DNA from: Ruminococcus callidus
GTDB taxonomy: Bacteria; Bacillota; Clostridia; Oscillospirales; Ruminococcaceae
Assembly (NCBI RefSeq): GCF_020709055.1
Contig: NZ_JAJFCK010000018.1
Location: 1-59,503, forward strand
DNA: 59,503 nt
Reading direction: 5' to 3'
Positions 1-7,820 of the stretch are shown here, piece after piece. Numbering within the stretch: position 1 is the first letter of the stretch; the number at the start of each line of letters is the position of its first letter. The translations under genes were made by a program, and so were the position numbers. The notes beneath the pieces were generated by a model that saw nothing but the letters and a program-made list of their open reading frames with translations, searched no databases and was not told where the DNA came from.

Positions 1-105
1 AAAGCGACAGCTTTTCGAGGGCGGAGCGAACAAGACCGCTCCGCCCTGTGTCCCGCTTGCTGCACCTTGATTTTGAAAACGTTCCGGTGGAACGTTTTCA
101 ACGAA
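1..105. repeat. Dispersed two-hairpin repeat, family A, copy 1
   Basis: This copy matches the reverse complement of 18618-18722 almost base for base. It contains a stem at 19-46 (GGGCGGAGCG pairing with CGCTCCGCCC) and a second at 73-101 (GAAAACGTTCC pairing with GGAACGTTTTC). The left edge may lie outside the window. It sits just downstream of the terminator of the dockerin GH5 gene. Confidence 0.75.
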
Positions 106-121
106 ACTTATGATACGCAAA

Positions 122-150
122 CAAAAAGGGACACGGCGCACCGTATCCCT
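122..150 (-). terminator. Rho-independent terminator of the dockerin GH5 gene
   Basis: On the minus strand GGGATACGG pairs with CCGTGTCCC and is followed by CTTTTTG. It lies 22 bases past the GH5 stop codon. Confidence 0.65.
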
Positions 151-172
151 CACAACATTCTCTCAATTTTTC

Positions 173-1510
173 TCAAAGCATCGCACGCAGCGTCACCAAA
201 TCCAATCCATTGACTGTGCCATCCGCCTGAACATCAGCTGCCGAAGCCTGTTTCTCGGTCAGATTCATCTGGTTCAGCAGATACTTCTGGAGCAGCACCG
301 CATCGGCAAGATTACATGCGCCATCCTGATTCACATCGCCAGCAGCCGGCGTTTCCGGCTGATACTTCTCCCGAATATTCCTGAAGTTCTCCTGAAGCAC
401 GCTGTCATTCATCTGGCAGGTACTGCGGTTATAGTGCAGATCGGTCACATCCCAGAGCACCGGACACATCTCTCTGGAATACGCTGCCTCGCACACAGAG
501 GACAAGAACAGGCGCACAGAATCGGCGTCTTTGTTTTTCTTGGGGCAGCCATACTCTCCAATGATAACCGGAATGCCCTTGTCCACAAAGGTCGTTTTCA
601 GCATATCCATATAGTGGTTCAGCTGGGTAAAGTCCGCATCCGTGCCCCATGTGCTGCGCATAGTGCCCCAGCTGGCATCCTCCTCCAGAATCGCAAAGTC
701 TGACGGGGTGTAGTAGTGCACCGAAACGGCGCAGCGTCCCGCAGGATCCTGCGGCATCTGGAACAGGCTGTCACAGGTCAGGTCGACGTCCGTGCCATAG
801 CCGGAGATCAGCAGGTGTCGCTCCGGATTGTTGCCGCCGGAGGAACGGACGATGTCCACAAAGGTCTGGTTGATCTCGTTCACCAGCGCATAGGATTCCT
901 CCTTGCCTGTCGTACCGCCCCAGCGGTTCCACAGCGTATCCCAGCCGAGTTCCTCATTCTGGGACTCAAAGACCAGATAGTCCCCGTAATCCGCAAAAGC
1001 ATCGCAGAGCTGCGTCCAGATGCGCTTGTACTTGGTCATGCAGTTTTCCTTGTCCGTGGGGAAATTTGCCAGCCATCCGCCATCATAGTGCAGATTGACA
1101 ATGACGTGCAGGTCGCTGTCCAGCGCCCAGTCCACGACCTCCTGCACTGCGCCGAGGTAGGCGCTGCTGATGGTGTAGTTGTCCCCCATCAGGTTTGACC
1201 ATGCCACCGGCACACGAAGCGTATGGAATCCGGCATCGGCGTAGCCCTGAATCATCTCCTGTGTGATGACCGGACTGCCCCAGGCGGTTTCGTAGGATTC
1301 CGGCGTTCCGTCGCCCCACTGTGCGATCCAGTCGCCGCAGGATTCGTAGGTGTTTCCCAGATTGATGCCAAGTCCCATTTCCCGCACCAGCTCCATGGTG
1401 GTCATGTCCCGCATAGCGGAGGCAGGTTCTGCGGAGGCGGTCACGCCGGCAGAGGTCAGCGCAACGGCAGCTGTGCAGAAAACGGCTATGATCTGACTGC
1501 ATATTTTCAT
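173..1510 (-). CDS. Secreted GH5 endoglucanase-like enzyme with C-terminal dockerin
   Basis: Predicted beta-glycanase (cellulase, xyloglucanase or mannanase type) that would join an extracellular cellulosome. Residues 1-28 form a signal peptide with an alanine-rich cleavage region (TASAEP). Residues about 35-380 are a GH5 barrel: GINLGNTYES near the start, catalytic acid E186 in SQNEELGW, VHYYTPS near 265, and nucleophile E319 in IIGEYG. From about 391 to the end is a type I dockerin with two Ca-loop repeats (GDVNQDGACNLADAVLLQKY and DVQADGTVNGLDLVTL). There is no Thr-rich linker; the dockerin follows a short PETPAA stretch. It is divergently transcribed from the AraC gene at 1715. The GH5_4 subfamily is suggested by the motifs, but substrate is not proven. 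Confidence 0.93.
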   Translation of the reverse strand: MKICSQIIAVFCTAAVALTSAGVTASAEPASAMRDMTTMELVREMGLGINLGNTYESCGDWIAQWGDGTPESYETAWGSPVITQEMIQGYADAGFHTLRVPVAWSNLMGDNYTISSAYLGAVQEVVDWALDSDLHVIVNLHYDGGWLANFPTDKENCMTKYKRIWTQLCDAFADYGDYLVFESQNEELGWDTLWNRWGGTTGKEESYALVNEINQTFVDIVRSSGGNNPERHLLISGYGTDVDLTCDSLFQMPQDPAGRCAVSVHYYTPSDFAILEEDASWGTMRSTWGTDADFTQLNHYMDMLKTTFVDKGIPVIIGEYGCPKKNKDADSVRLFLSSVCEAAYSREMCPVLWDVTDLHYNRSTCQMNDSVLQENFRNIREKYQPETPAAGDVNQDGACNLADAVLLQKYLLNQMNLTEKQASAADVQADGTVNGLDLVTLRAML

Positions 1511-1654
1511 GGCAGTTTGATTCCTTTCTTAAAATACCGTAATTTCAGAAGAACTTGCTCTCGTTTTAATTTTATTGTAACATGAATCCATGGAAAACAA
1601 AATATAAGATCCTGCATTTTTCACATACATTTTCTGCATTTTTTTGAAATTGTA

Positions 1655-1683
1655 TTGCAAAGCGTGCAAACACATGGTATGAT
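1655..1683 (+). promoter_or_regulatory. SigmaA-type promoter of the AraC gene
   Basis: TTGCAA, 17 bases, TATGAT. It lies 32 bases upstream of the ATG at 1715. Confidence 0.5.
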
Positions 1684-1714
1684 AAGAGTATAATTTTGCG
1701 GAAGGCGTGATCTT

Positions 1715-2506
1715 ATGAAAATTCACAGCATTGGCTATCATCATGGACACGATGCAGACTTTGTGATGAGCAACCCCAACGGAATCGGACAGGCTTGGCT
1801 GTTCCTGCTGTTTCAGACCAAAGCACTGATCCGGCGAAACGGAAAAGAGGAGATTGCACAGGCAGGCTCGTTTCTCCTGTACTCCGGCAATACCCCGCAG
1901 TACTATGCCGCCTGCGATGACACGTACATGGACGACTGGTTCTATTTCACCGTAGAGCCGCAGGATCAGAAGCTGTTTCCGGAGCTTGGCATTCCGCTGA
2001 ACCAGCCGGTTCAGCTGACAGATGCTGCTACGATCTCCGCACACATCCGCAGCATGACCTACGAATTTTACACGGCAAGACCGTATCACATGGACATGGT
2101 CGAGCTGGAACTGAAGCAGATGTTCTTTCACATCAGCCGGCAGCTTCAGGAGACGCAGAAGATCATCACACAAACGCCTTCCACAAAACTGGACAACCTG
2201 ATGATCCTGCACTATCAGATCACCCACCAGATTGATCAGGTGGGTACAGTGGCATCGCTGGCGAAGAAGTTCTCCATGAGCCTTTCTTCCCTCCAGCACA
2301 GTTATAAGGAGGTGTTTGGGGAAACCATCTCCAACGACATCACCCGTTCCCGTCTGGAGCGGGTACGGCTGCTTCTGACCACGACGAGCCTGCCGCTCCG
2401 GCGCATTGCGGAGCAGTGCGGATACACCAGCGAGTTTCATCTGATGCGCCACTTCAAAAACAACACCGGCATCACACCCACCGAATACCGCAGACAGAAC
2501 CGTTAG
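1715..2506 (+). CDS. AraC family transcriptional regulator
   Basis: Cytosolic DNA-binding regulator of 263 residues. The N-terminal half resembles an AraC cupin sensor, opening with an NxGYHHxHDxDF-like stretch (IHSIGYHHGHDADFVMSN) that is also seen in the regulator at 17503. The C-terminal 100 residues hold two helix-turn-helix units, with VASLAKKFSMSLSSLQHSYK as the first and LRRIAEQCGYTSEFHLMRHF plus GITPTEYRRQ as the second. It is divergent from the dockerin GH5 gene, so it probably controls that gene in response to a sugar (inference). Its TAG stop is formed by the edge of a family B repeat, which separates the gene from its terminator at 2668. Confidence 0.93.
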   Translation: MKIHSIGYHHGHDADFVMSNPNGIGQAWLFLLFQTKALIRRNGKEEIAQAGSFLLYSGNTPQYYAACDDTYMDDWFYFTVEPQDQKLFPELGIPLNQPVQLTDAATISAHIRSMTYEFYTARPYHMDMVELELKQMFFHISRQLQETQKIITQTPSTKLDNLMILHYQITHQIDQVGTVASLAKKFSMSLSSLQHSYKEVFGETISNDITRSRLERVRLLLTTTSLPLRRIAEQCGYTSEFHLMRHFKNNTGITPTEYRRQNR

Positions 2507-2665
2507 AGCTTGTATTCATAGGAAATATATGCGGATTTTCGAGCAAATTTTTTTGCAGACAAGGCAAAAATTTGCAGGCATACTTTCGTATGGCAAGAAT
2601 TTTTCACGCAGTATGCAACAAAATTTGCCGAAAAGACGTAGATAGACGCCTATGAACACGAGCTC
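2506..2665. repeat. MITE-like repeat, family B, copy 1 (160 bp)
   Basis: Terminal inverted repeats GAGCTTGTATTCATAGG and, at the other end, CCTATGAACACGAGCTC. It is flanked by TTA on both sides (2503-2505 and 2666-2668), consistent with a 3-bp target duplication. There is no ORF of its own. The same 160-bp element recurs inverted at 19877-20036. The left TTA forms the stop codon of the AraC gene. Confidence 0.75.
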
Positions 2666-2667
2666 TT

Positions 2668-2718
2668 AAAAAAGCCGCCTGTGCACAGGGAGTTTTCCAA
2701 GTGCACAGGCGGTTTTCT
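2668..2718. terminator. Bidirectional terminator between the AraC and CobW genes
   Basis: AAAAAAGCCGCCTGTGCAC pairs with GTGCACAGGCGGTTTTC around a loop of about 14 bases. A-runs and T-runs on both sides suit two convergent genes. Confidence 0.8.
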
Positions 2719-2739
2719 TAGTTTGATCAGAAGCTGTTC

Positions 2740-3714
2740 TCACACAGAAACGTACGCCGGATCGGTATTCAGCGGACGAAGCACGGCATCGATCTTCTCC
2801 CGTTGCACGCCCTCTCCGATGACGATCAGCACCGCCTGTCCATCCGGCACCGGTGCTGTCTCGATTTTTTCCCGTGTGGCGTTGATTTTCAGCCAGCCGT
2901 CATCCCCGACGGGGAGCGAGCCCTTGATGCGGAAAATCGTTCCGCATTCCGTGTCCTGCATCACCTGCTGCACCACTGGAACGATCTGTTCCTGCGGGAT
3001 CCGCACGTGCATGAAATAGTGCACCTCGCTTTGCAGCGTTTCCATATGGAACTGCTTGACATAGCTGGAACTGCGGTATCCTGCATTCTGGATTGCGGCA
3101 AAGTCCTTCGATGTCAGGTCATCCCACGGCTTCGCCAGAAGGTCGGACAGCTGGAACTGCCGCCGGCACTGGATTCCGGCGAGGGCACGGTTCAGATGTG
3201 CCAGCACACGTGCCGAAGCTTCCTCCGCCGGTTCGCCGGCTTTTAACTTGCTCAGCAGCAGCTTTCCGCAGCACGCTGCCTCCGATCCCAGCAGGTATTC
3301 CATCTCCCCGGAGAGCACCTCCGGCATGGTGGCATCCACAATGGCGAGGATGCTGCCGATGGAAAACCACTGGTCCAGCGGGGATTCATACAGGGTGTCG
3401 AAAAATTCGTCCATGTCGAAAATGCCGGACGGCTCGATCAGAACACGGTCGAAGTGCTGCATCCCCAGTGCGATCAGCTGCGTCTTGAACCGCCGCTTGT
3501 GGCAGTCCGCATCTCCCCCGCCGGAGACCATCTCCAGCCGGCAGTTCTCACACTTCAGATCCTGTAGCATGAGCATGTCTACATTGACTGCACCAAAATC
3601 GTTTTCCAGAATGGCGATCCGCTGTCCCTGCGCCAGCAGATATTTCGCATAGCGCCGGAGAAACGTCGTTTTTCCGGAACCAAGAATGCCTGTAATTAAA
3701 TCGATCTTTGTCAT
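2740..3714 (-). CDS. CobW/COG0523 family GTP-binding protein
   Basis: Predicted cytosolic GTPase of 324 residues from the G3E metallochaperone group. The Walker A motif is near the N-terminus (ITGILGSGKTTF, residues 6-17). The next conserved region reads ENDFGAVNVD, then VLIEPSGI (Walker B region). The usual CxCC metal motif between strands is not recognisable; instead there is CENCRLEMVSGGGDADCHKR, and LLSKLK stands where NKxD is expected, so nucleotide and metal preference are uncertain. The C-terminal half is a CobW_C-like domain. The ATG at 3714 is chosen because AGGAGG lies just upstream; a longer frame to 3825 lacks such a site. It appears to be transcribed alone. Confidence 0.85.
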   Translation of the reverse strand: MTKIDLITGILGSGKTTFLRRYAKYLLAQGQRIAILENDFGAVNVDMLMLQDLKCENCRLEMVSGGGDADCHKRRFKTQLIALGMQHFDRVLIEPSGIFDMDEFFDTLYESPLDQWFSIGSILAIVDATMPEVLSGEMEYLLGSEAACCGKLLLSKLKAGEPAEEASARVLAHLNRALAGIQCRRQFQLSDLLAKPWDDLTSKDFAAIQNAGYRSSSYVKQFHMETLQSEVHYFMHVRIPQEQIVPVVQQVMQDTECGTIFRIKGSLPVGDDGWLKINATREKIETAPVPDGQAVLIVIGEGVQREKIDAVLRPLNTDPAYVSV

Positions 3715-3919
3715 TGTTTCCTCCTGTTCCTGCGGACGTTCAAAGAATTCGCTTGTTCTTTGGCGCAGGCAATTATTGATTCTGTCGCATATTACATGTG
3801 CTGCCGGCAATATTTGTTTCCCCATTTGACTGCTTCTTTTCAGCAGTTTGTTTCAAGGTACAATATTATCACTTTGGTAAACTGGAATTTACGCATAAGA
3901 ACTTAGTTATTTTTTCTTT

Positions 3920-4360
3920 CTATTTTCTGTACTCGATTTTTTCTTCAAGATGTTCAAGTTCTTTTTCAATTAATTTTGTAAGTGAATATTTGACTATTTC
4001 AGAATCACCTTCAAATATACAGCAAACATTATAATTTCTGTCTATACATATTATTGAGCCGTCTCCCACAAAATCACCTATTTTCATATAGCCTTCAAAT
4101 TCTCCATATCCAAATAAGCCATCTTCTCTAAAGGTGATTTTTTCAAACGGACAAATGTTGAATGTTGAGAAATAGATACGTAAATTCATACCATTACTGA
4201 AAAGATAAAATTCTTTCAGTTCATTACAAAGCTTTACGTTATGCGCAATCTCCCAATCAGATATTTCTTTCGCCGTCACTGGAGAATTAAATGTGTCCTT
4301 ACCATTATTACTGTCACACAGAGATTTCATCTTCTGCAGTAAAATTGTTATTTTACTCAT
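3920..4360 (-). CDS. SMI1/KNR4 (SUKH) family protein
   Basis: Protein of 146 residues with the SUKH pattern: an EISDWEIAHNVKLCNELKEFY segment near residue 30, SNGM, then a beta-rich core ending in GDGSIICIDRNYNVC and a C-terminal helix rich in Glu and Lys. SUKH proteins often neutralise secreted nuclease toxins, but no toxin gene is next to this one. The gene is visibly AT-rich compared with its neighbours, which suggests recent transfer. AGGAG precedes the ATG at 4360. Its actual role is unknown. Confidence 0.75.
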   Translation of the reverse strand: MSKITILLQKMKSLCDSNNGKDTFNSPVTAKEISDWEIAHNVKLCNELKEFYLFSNGMNLRIYFSTFNICPFEKITFREDGLFGYGEFEGYMKIGDFVGDGSIICIDRNYNVCCIFEGDSEIVKYSLTKLIEKELEHLEEKIEYRK

Positions 4361-4427
4361 AGCTTATCTCCTATAAATTTCGATTTCCCATTTGCAAAGT
4401 ATAACCAGATGGCATATTTCATGATTT

Positions 4428-4850
4428 TCAAACAATAAGCCCGCAGTTTTCCCGCATTGTTCTCAGGCTTTTTCCATCATAGTCGACGGTGTAGAACCCG
4501 CAGTTTTCAAATGATCCCAACCGTTCCGTATGCTTTATGCTTATCACTACCTGTTTCCCGCAGGATTTCAGATCACGAAACAACGCTTTTGTCATGTACA
4601 AGTCGGCATTATCCAGCAGTACCACATCCGCTTTTTTCATGCTCTGCCTGAACCACGCAAGCTCCTTATTTTCACTGCTGTAGTCGAATTTTTCATAGGG
4701 AATCCCATGGATGACGAAATACGATGCAAGCATTTGAAACAGGAACGTCTTTCCTGTCCCGGAATCACTGAATAATATGGCAACCTGATCCGACAGGTCA
4801 ACGTGTAACGCTATGTCCGAAACGCCCTTGTATGTCCAATCAATCTTCAT
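4428..4850 (-). CDS. Small P-loop ATPase-like protein
   Basis: Protein of 140 residues with a Walker A motif (LFSDSGTGKTFLF) near residue 30 and a possible Walker B (ADVVLLDNADLY) near residue 75. It looks like a stripped-down single nucleotide-binding domain without a recognisable ABC signature. ATG 4850 is preferred because an AGGTG sequence is about 9 bases upstream; ATG 4871 is an alternative. It overlaps the end of the upstream DUF4869-like gene by 11 bases, so the two are probably co-translated. Its partner and function are unknown. Confidence 0.7.
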   Translation of the reverse strand: MKIDWTYKGVSDIALHVDLSDQVAILFSDSGTGKTFLFQMLASYFVIHGIPYEKFDYSSENKELAWFRQSMKKADVVLLDNADLYMTKALFRDLKSCGKQVVISIKHTERLGSFENCGFYTVDYDGKSLRTMRENCGLIV

Positions 4851-5307
4851 CCCCGTCACACCTGCCCTCATTGACTGTTCCTAAAAACGCATAAAAGTCT
4901 GTATAGTGCCTGCCGTTGTATATGATGTCACAATTTGCATCACCCACATAGGCGATAAACGGGATATCCCAATAGACGGTACCGCTTGTGATGAGCGGCA
5001 GCAGCTCCAGCGCATTGTCTCCGCACTCACGCAGATCAAAGCACAGCGCAGGGTTACTGAGCACGTTCAGCAGGGTTTTCGTCCCGGTGCTCAGCTGATT
5101 TTTGTCAACCGGCACGGTGCCGCTTGAAATTCCGTAAAAGCTTCGGCTGGAACAATACCTCGCCCTGTCGATGTGATGCAGTATGACAGCTTCCAGCTTG
5201 CTCCCCGTCAGTTCCACAGCGCCATTAAAATACACATCATTCTGCGTAATGATGTTCACACCTTCCGGCGGTCTGTGCCTGTCTGAATATATGGTTAAAC
5301 TCATCAT
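4840..5307 (-). CDS. DUF4869-like protein
   Basis: Protein of about 155 residues, MMSLTIYSDRHRPPEG at the start. The pattern KNQLSTGTKTLLNVLSNPAL followed by LRECGDNALELLPL resembles the DUF4869 signature as I remember it; this has not been checked by a search. There is no signal peptide, membrane segment or catalytic motif. It ends in an acidic tail (CDGDED). GGGAGGCGG precedes the ATG. It overlaps the start of the P-loop gene downstream, so the pair is probably functional together. Confidence 0.65.
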   Translation of the reverse strand: MMSLTIYSDRHRPPEGVNIITQNDVYFNGAVELTGSKLEAVILHHIDRARYCSSRSFYGISSGTVPVDKNQLSTGTKTLLNVLSNPALCFDLRECGDNALELLPLITSGTVYWDIPFIAYVGDANCDIIYNGRHYTDFYAFLGTVNEGRCDGDED

Positions 5308-5390
5308 CACCGCCTCCCTGATCCATATTCACCATCTCCAGTATACCACAAGCCGTCCCCAGTTGCAACCAAAACCCGCAATTTTTTCCG

Positions 5391-7610
5391 TCACGCCTGT
5401 GTTTCGCCCCTCGCTTTGGCCCGATACTGCGCCGGTGTCATGCCGGTTTCTTTCTTGAACTGCTGCATGAAATAGATCTCGCTGCGATAGCCGCAGGCAT
5501 CCGCCACAAAGGCAATACTGTTCTGCTCCGAGGCGAGGTATTTCTTGGCGAGGGCAATGCGTGCGGCGATGACATCCGCCATCACGCTGACCCCGAAATT
5601 TTTCTTATACAGCCGCTGGAAATAGGCACGGCTCAGCAGCAGCATCTGCGCCATCTCCTCGATGTTCCACTTTTTCTGGGGCTGGCGGTAGATCTTCTGC
5701 CGGAGCTCGTCCATGCTCTTCCGATAGGCGAGCGTCTTTTCCGCCTCCACCTGTTTCTGCCGGACAATCTGGTTGACATATGCCACGATCTCCGACAGGG
5801 GAACGTTTTTGCTGACCTTTTCGCAGAAGCAGCCCATCTCCAGCTTCACCGGCATGCGAACGGTGTCCTCCGCCAGATGCTTGCTGCAATACTGCCGGAT
5901 CGCCTCCATGTGCGTTTTTCCAGCGTCAAAGCGGTAAGCGTAGGAGCCGATGAGGTAGAAGTTATCGCCGTTGCACCGGCAGCAGATCTCGTTGCCCAGA
6001 CAGCTGCTGCTGAGCGCATCCGCCACCGTCATCAGAATCCGGTCTCCCGTGCTGCTCCCAAGCCGGCGGTTGATCTCGTGGAGTTCGCAGACATCCACGG
6101 CAATCAGCAGGAACTTCTCGTTTTGCAGAATGGACTGCTCGTAGATCTCGCTGGACAGCTCCTCAAAGCCCCGCCTGTTATAAATGCCGGTCAGCGGATC
6201 ACGAATGGAGGTCAGGTGCACCCGTTCGCTGAACCGCCGGATGTAGTTCCGAATCCGCATGGTTTCCAGCCCCAAGCTGACGTACTCCGTCCACGTGAGA
6301 AACTGCTTGTCCAAACTGTACTGCTCTCCCTCAAATTCCACGGCGAGGAACCCGAAGCACCGATCCTCATAGTGCAGGGGAACGAAGTGATAGGCAGTGG
6401 GTTTCTCCGGATTCCGGATGATCTCCGGCAGTTCCCGCAGATGCACCATCTCATAGCTGCTGCTCCCGTACACCTGCCGGAACAGGAACACCGAGTCGGA
6501 ATAGCCGGTTGTGCGGTAGGTGTCGCCACTGGTATTGCTGATGCCGTCCCAGTCATCGCAGATGCAGAAGTAAAACACCTTGATTCTGCGGATGAGGTAC
6601 AGCACATGGTGCAGCTTCCTGGCGAACGCCATGAGATTGTCCGGCGCAGAGAGCTTTTGAATCATACCGCTGGATTGCAGCAAAGAAGCGAACTCCAGCT
6701 GTTCCGCCAAATCCTTCCGGTACTTGGCAAACACGCCGTGATGGGACACAGTGCATCCGCAGCTCTCCGCCGGTTCCAGCACCTCCGGCCGGAGCGGAAT
6801 GGGATCGCAGCAGATACCCGTCATCCGATGGTACAGACGGCAAACACTGCTGACCCCCTGATTATAGTTCATATTCGCCATGCAGGTGATGGACGGCACA
6901 TTCAGGACATTGTTGAAAAACGGGTCGTATCCCACCACGGCGATGTCCTCCGGCACCCGAATCCGGTTCCGCTGAAGTGCAGCAATGAGCGTTTCCGCCA
7001 TACAAGTGTTAGCACAGGCGACTGCCTCCGGAAACGCCACGCCGCCGTCGGCGATTGCCTGCCCCAGCTGCTTTCCGGCAGCCTTCCAGAAGTCCCCGTA
7101 GAATATCATGTCCTCCGTCACCGGCAGTCCCGCCTCTGCCATGGCATCCCGAAAGCCTGCCAGCCGGTCTTCTGACTGGTGAAAGCCCGCCGGCCCGGTC
7201 AGGCAGAAAATCTTTCTTTTTCCGTGCACTGTGATGAGATGACGCACCAAATCCCGAAAAATCCGCCGGTCGTTCCAGACGGGATACCGGTCGCCTGCCG
7301 TTTCCAGCTCCATATCCAGATATGGCAGTCCGGAATCCTGACAAAACTGCGCAATGCGCTGCTGCACCGCCTGTTTCTGAAAGTTGGATTTCTGCATCAG
7401 AATCCCGTCGGCGTACTCCGGCCGGCACAGGGAAAAAATGTTCTCTTCGCCCGTCTGGAACGGCGTGTCCTGATCGAGATTGGAAAAGAACGAAAATGTC
7501 ACGATGTCCATATCCAGTGCGTACGCCTGTTTGGTGATGCCCTCCATCAATGTGTGATTGTACTCCGACTGCATATCCGCCAAAAGCACAATGATCCGCT
7601 TTCTCCGCAT
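5391..7610 (-). CDS. AraC-type regulator with sugar-binding-like sensor and degenerate GGDEF domain
   Basis: Large cytosolic regulator of about 739 residues. Residues 1-280 resemble a LacI/periplasmic-binding sensor (RRKRIIVLLADMQSEYNHTL, IAVVGYDPFFNNVLNVPSIT). The middle, about 300-450, is of unknown fold. Around 460-600 is a GGDEF-like domain: the entry motif RDPLTGIYNRRGFEEL is intact but the active-site loop reads CRCNGDNFY in place of GGDEF, so cyclase activity is unlikely. The last 110 residues are an AraC HTH (IEEMAQMLLLSRAYFQRLYK; FVADACGYRSEIYFMQQF; GMTPAQYRAK). GGGAGGGG supports the ATG at 7610 over 7625. It is divergent from the pectate lyase gene and probably controls it. Confidence 0.9.
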   Translation of the reverse strand: MRRKRIIVLLADMQSEYNHTLMEGITKQAYALDMDIVTFSFFSNLDQDTPFQTGEENIFSLCRPEYADGILMQKSNFQKQAVQQRIAQFCQDSGLPYLDMELETAGDRYPVWNDRRIFRDLVRHLITVHGKRKIFCLTGPAGFHQSEDRLAGFRDAMAEAGLPVTEDMIFYGDFWKAAGKQLGQAIADGGVAFPEAVACANTCMAETLIAALQRNRIRVPEDIAVVGYDPFFNNVLNVPSITCMANMNYNQGVSSVCRLYHRMTGICCDPIPLRPEVLEPAESCGCTVSHHGVFAKYRKDLAEQLEFASLLQSSGMIQKLSAPDNLMAFARKLHHVLYLIRRIKVFYFCICDDWDGISNTSGDTYRTTGYSDSVFLFRQVYGSSSYEMVHLRELPEIIRNPEKPTAYHFVPLHYEDRCFGFLAVEFEGEQYSLDKQFLTWTEYVSLGLETMRIRNYIRRFSERVHLTSIRDPLTGIYNRRGFEELSSEIYEQSILQNEKFLLIAVDVCELHEINRRLGSSTGDRILMTVADALSSSCLGNEICCRCNGDNFYLIGSYAYRFDAGKTHMEAIRQYCSKHLAEDTVRMPVKLEMGCFCEKVSKNVPLSEIVAYVNQIVRQKQVEAEKTLAYRKSMDELRQKIYRQPQKKWNIEEMAQMLLLSRAYFQRLYKKNFGVSVMADVIAARIALAKKYLASEQNSIAFVADACGYRSEIYFMQQFKKETGMTPAQYRAKARGETQA

Positions 7611-7649
7611 GATATCCCCTCCCATGTCTTTTCAGATTCCCATATCTTT

Positions 7650-7678
7650 ATTATAAGAAAAAACGGATGCCATGTCAA
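7650..7678 (-). promoter_or_regulatory. Consensus sigmaA promoter of the sensor-GGDEF-AraC gene
   Basis: Minus strand TTGACA (7678-7673), 17 bases, TATAAT (7655-7650): a perfect consensus about 40 bases from the start codon. Confidence 0.8.
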
Positions 7679-7752
7679 TCTGAAACATAAGAAATATTTT
7701 ATCCTACAGAAAAAGAAAAGCACAATCTCTTATAAAAAAGCATCATAGCTGA

Positions 7753-7781
7753 TTGAAATCATTCTGATTTTGTGATAAACT
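7753..7781 (+). promoter_or_regulatory. Probable promoter of the pectate lyase gene
   Basis: TTGAAA, 17 bases, TAAACT, lying 39 bases before the TTG start codon. The -10 is poor, as expected for an activator-dependent promoter (inference). Confidence 0.4.
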
Positions 7782-7820
7782 ATAGACATATTCCACAAAT
7801 GCAACAAGGAGGAACCGAAA

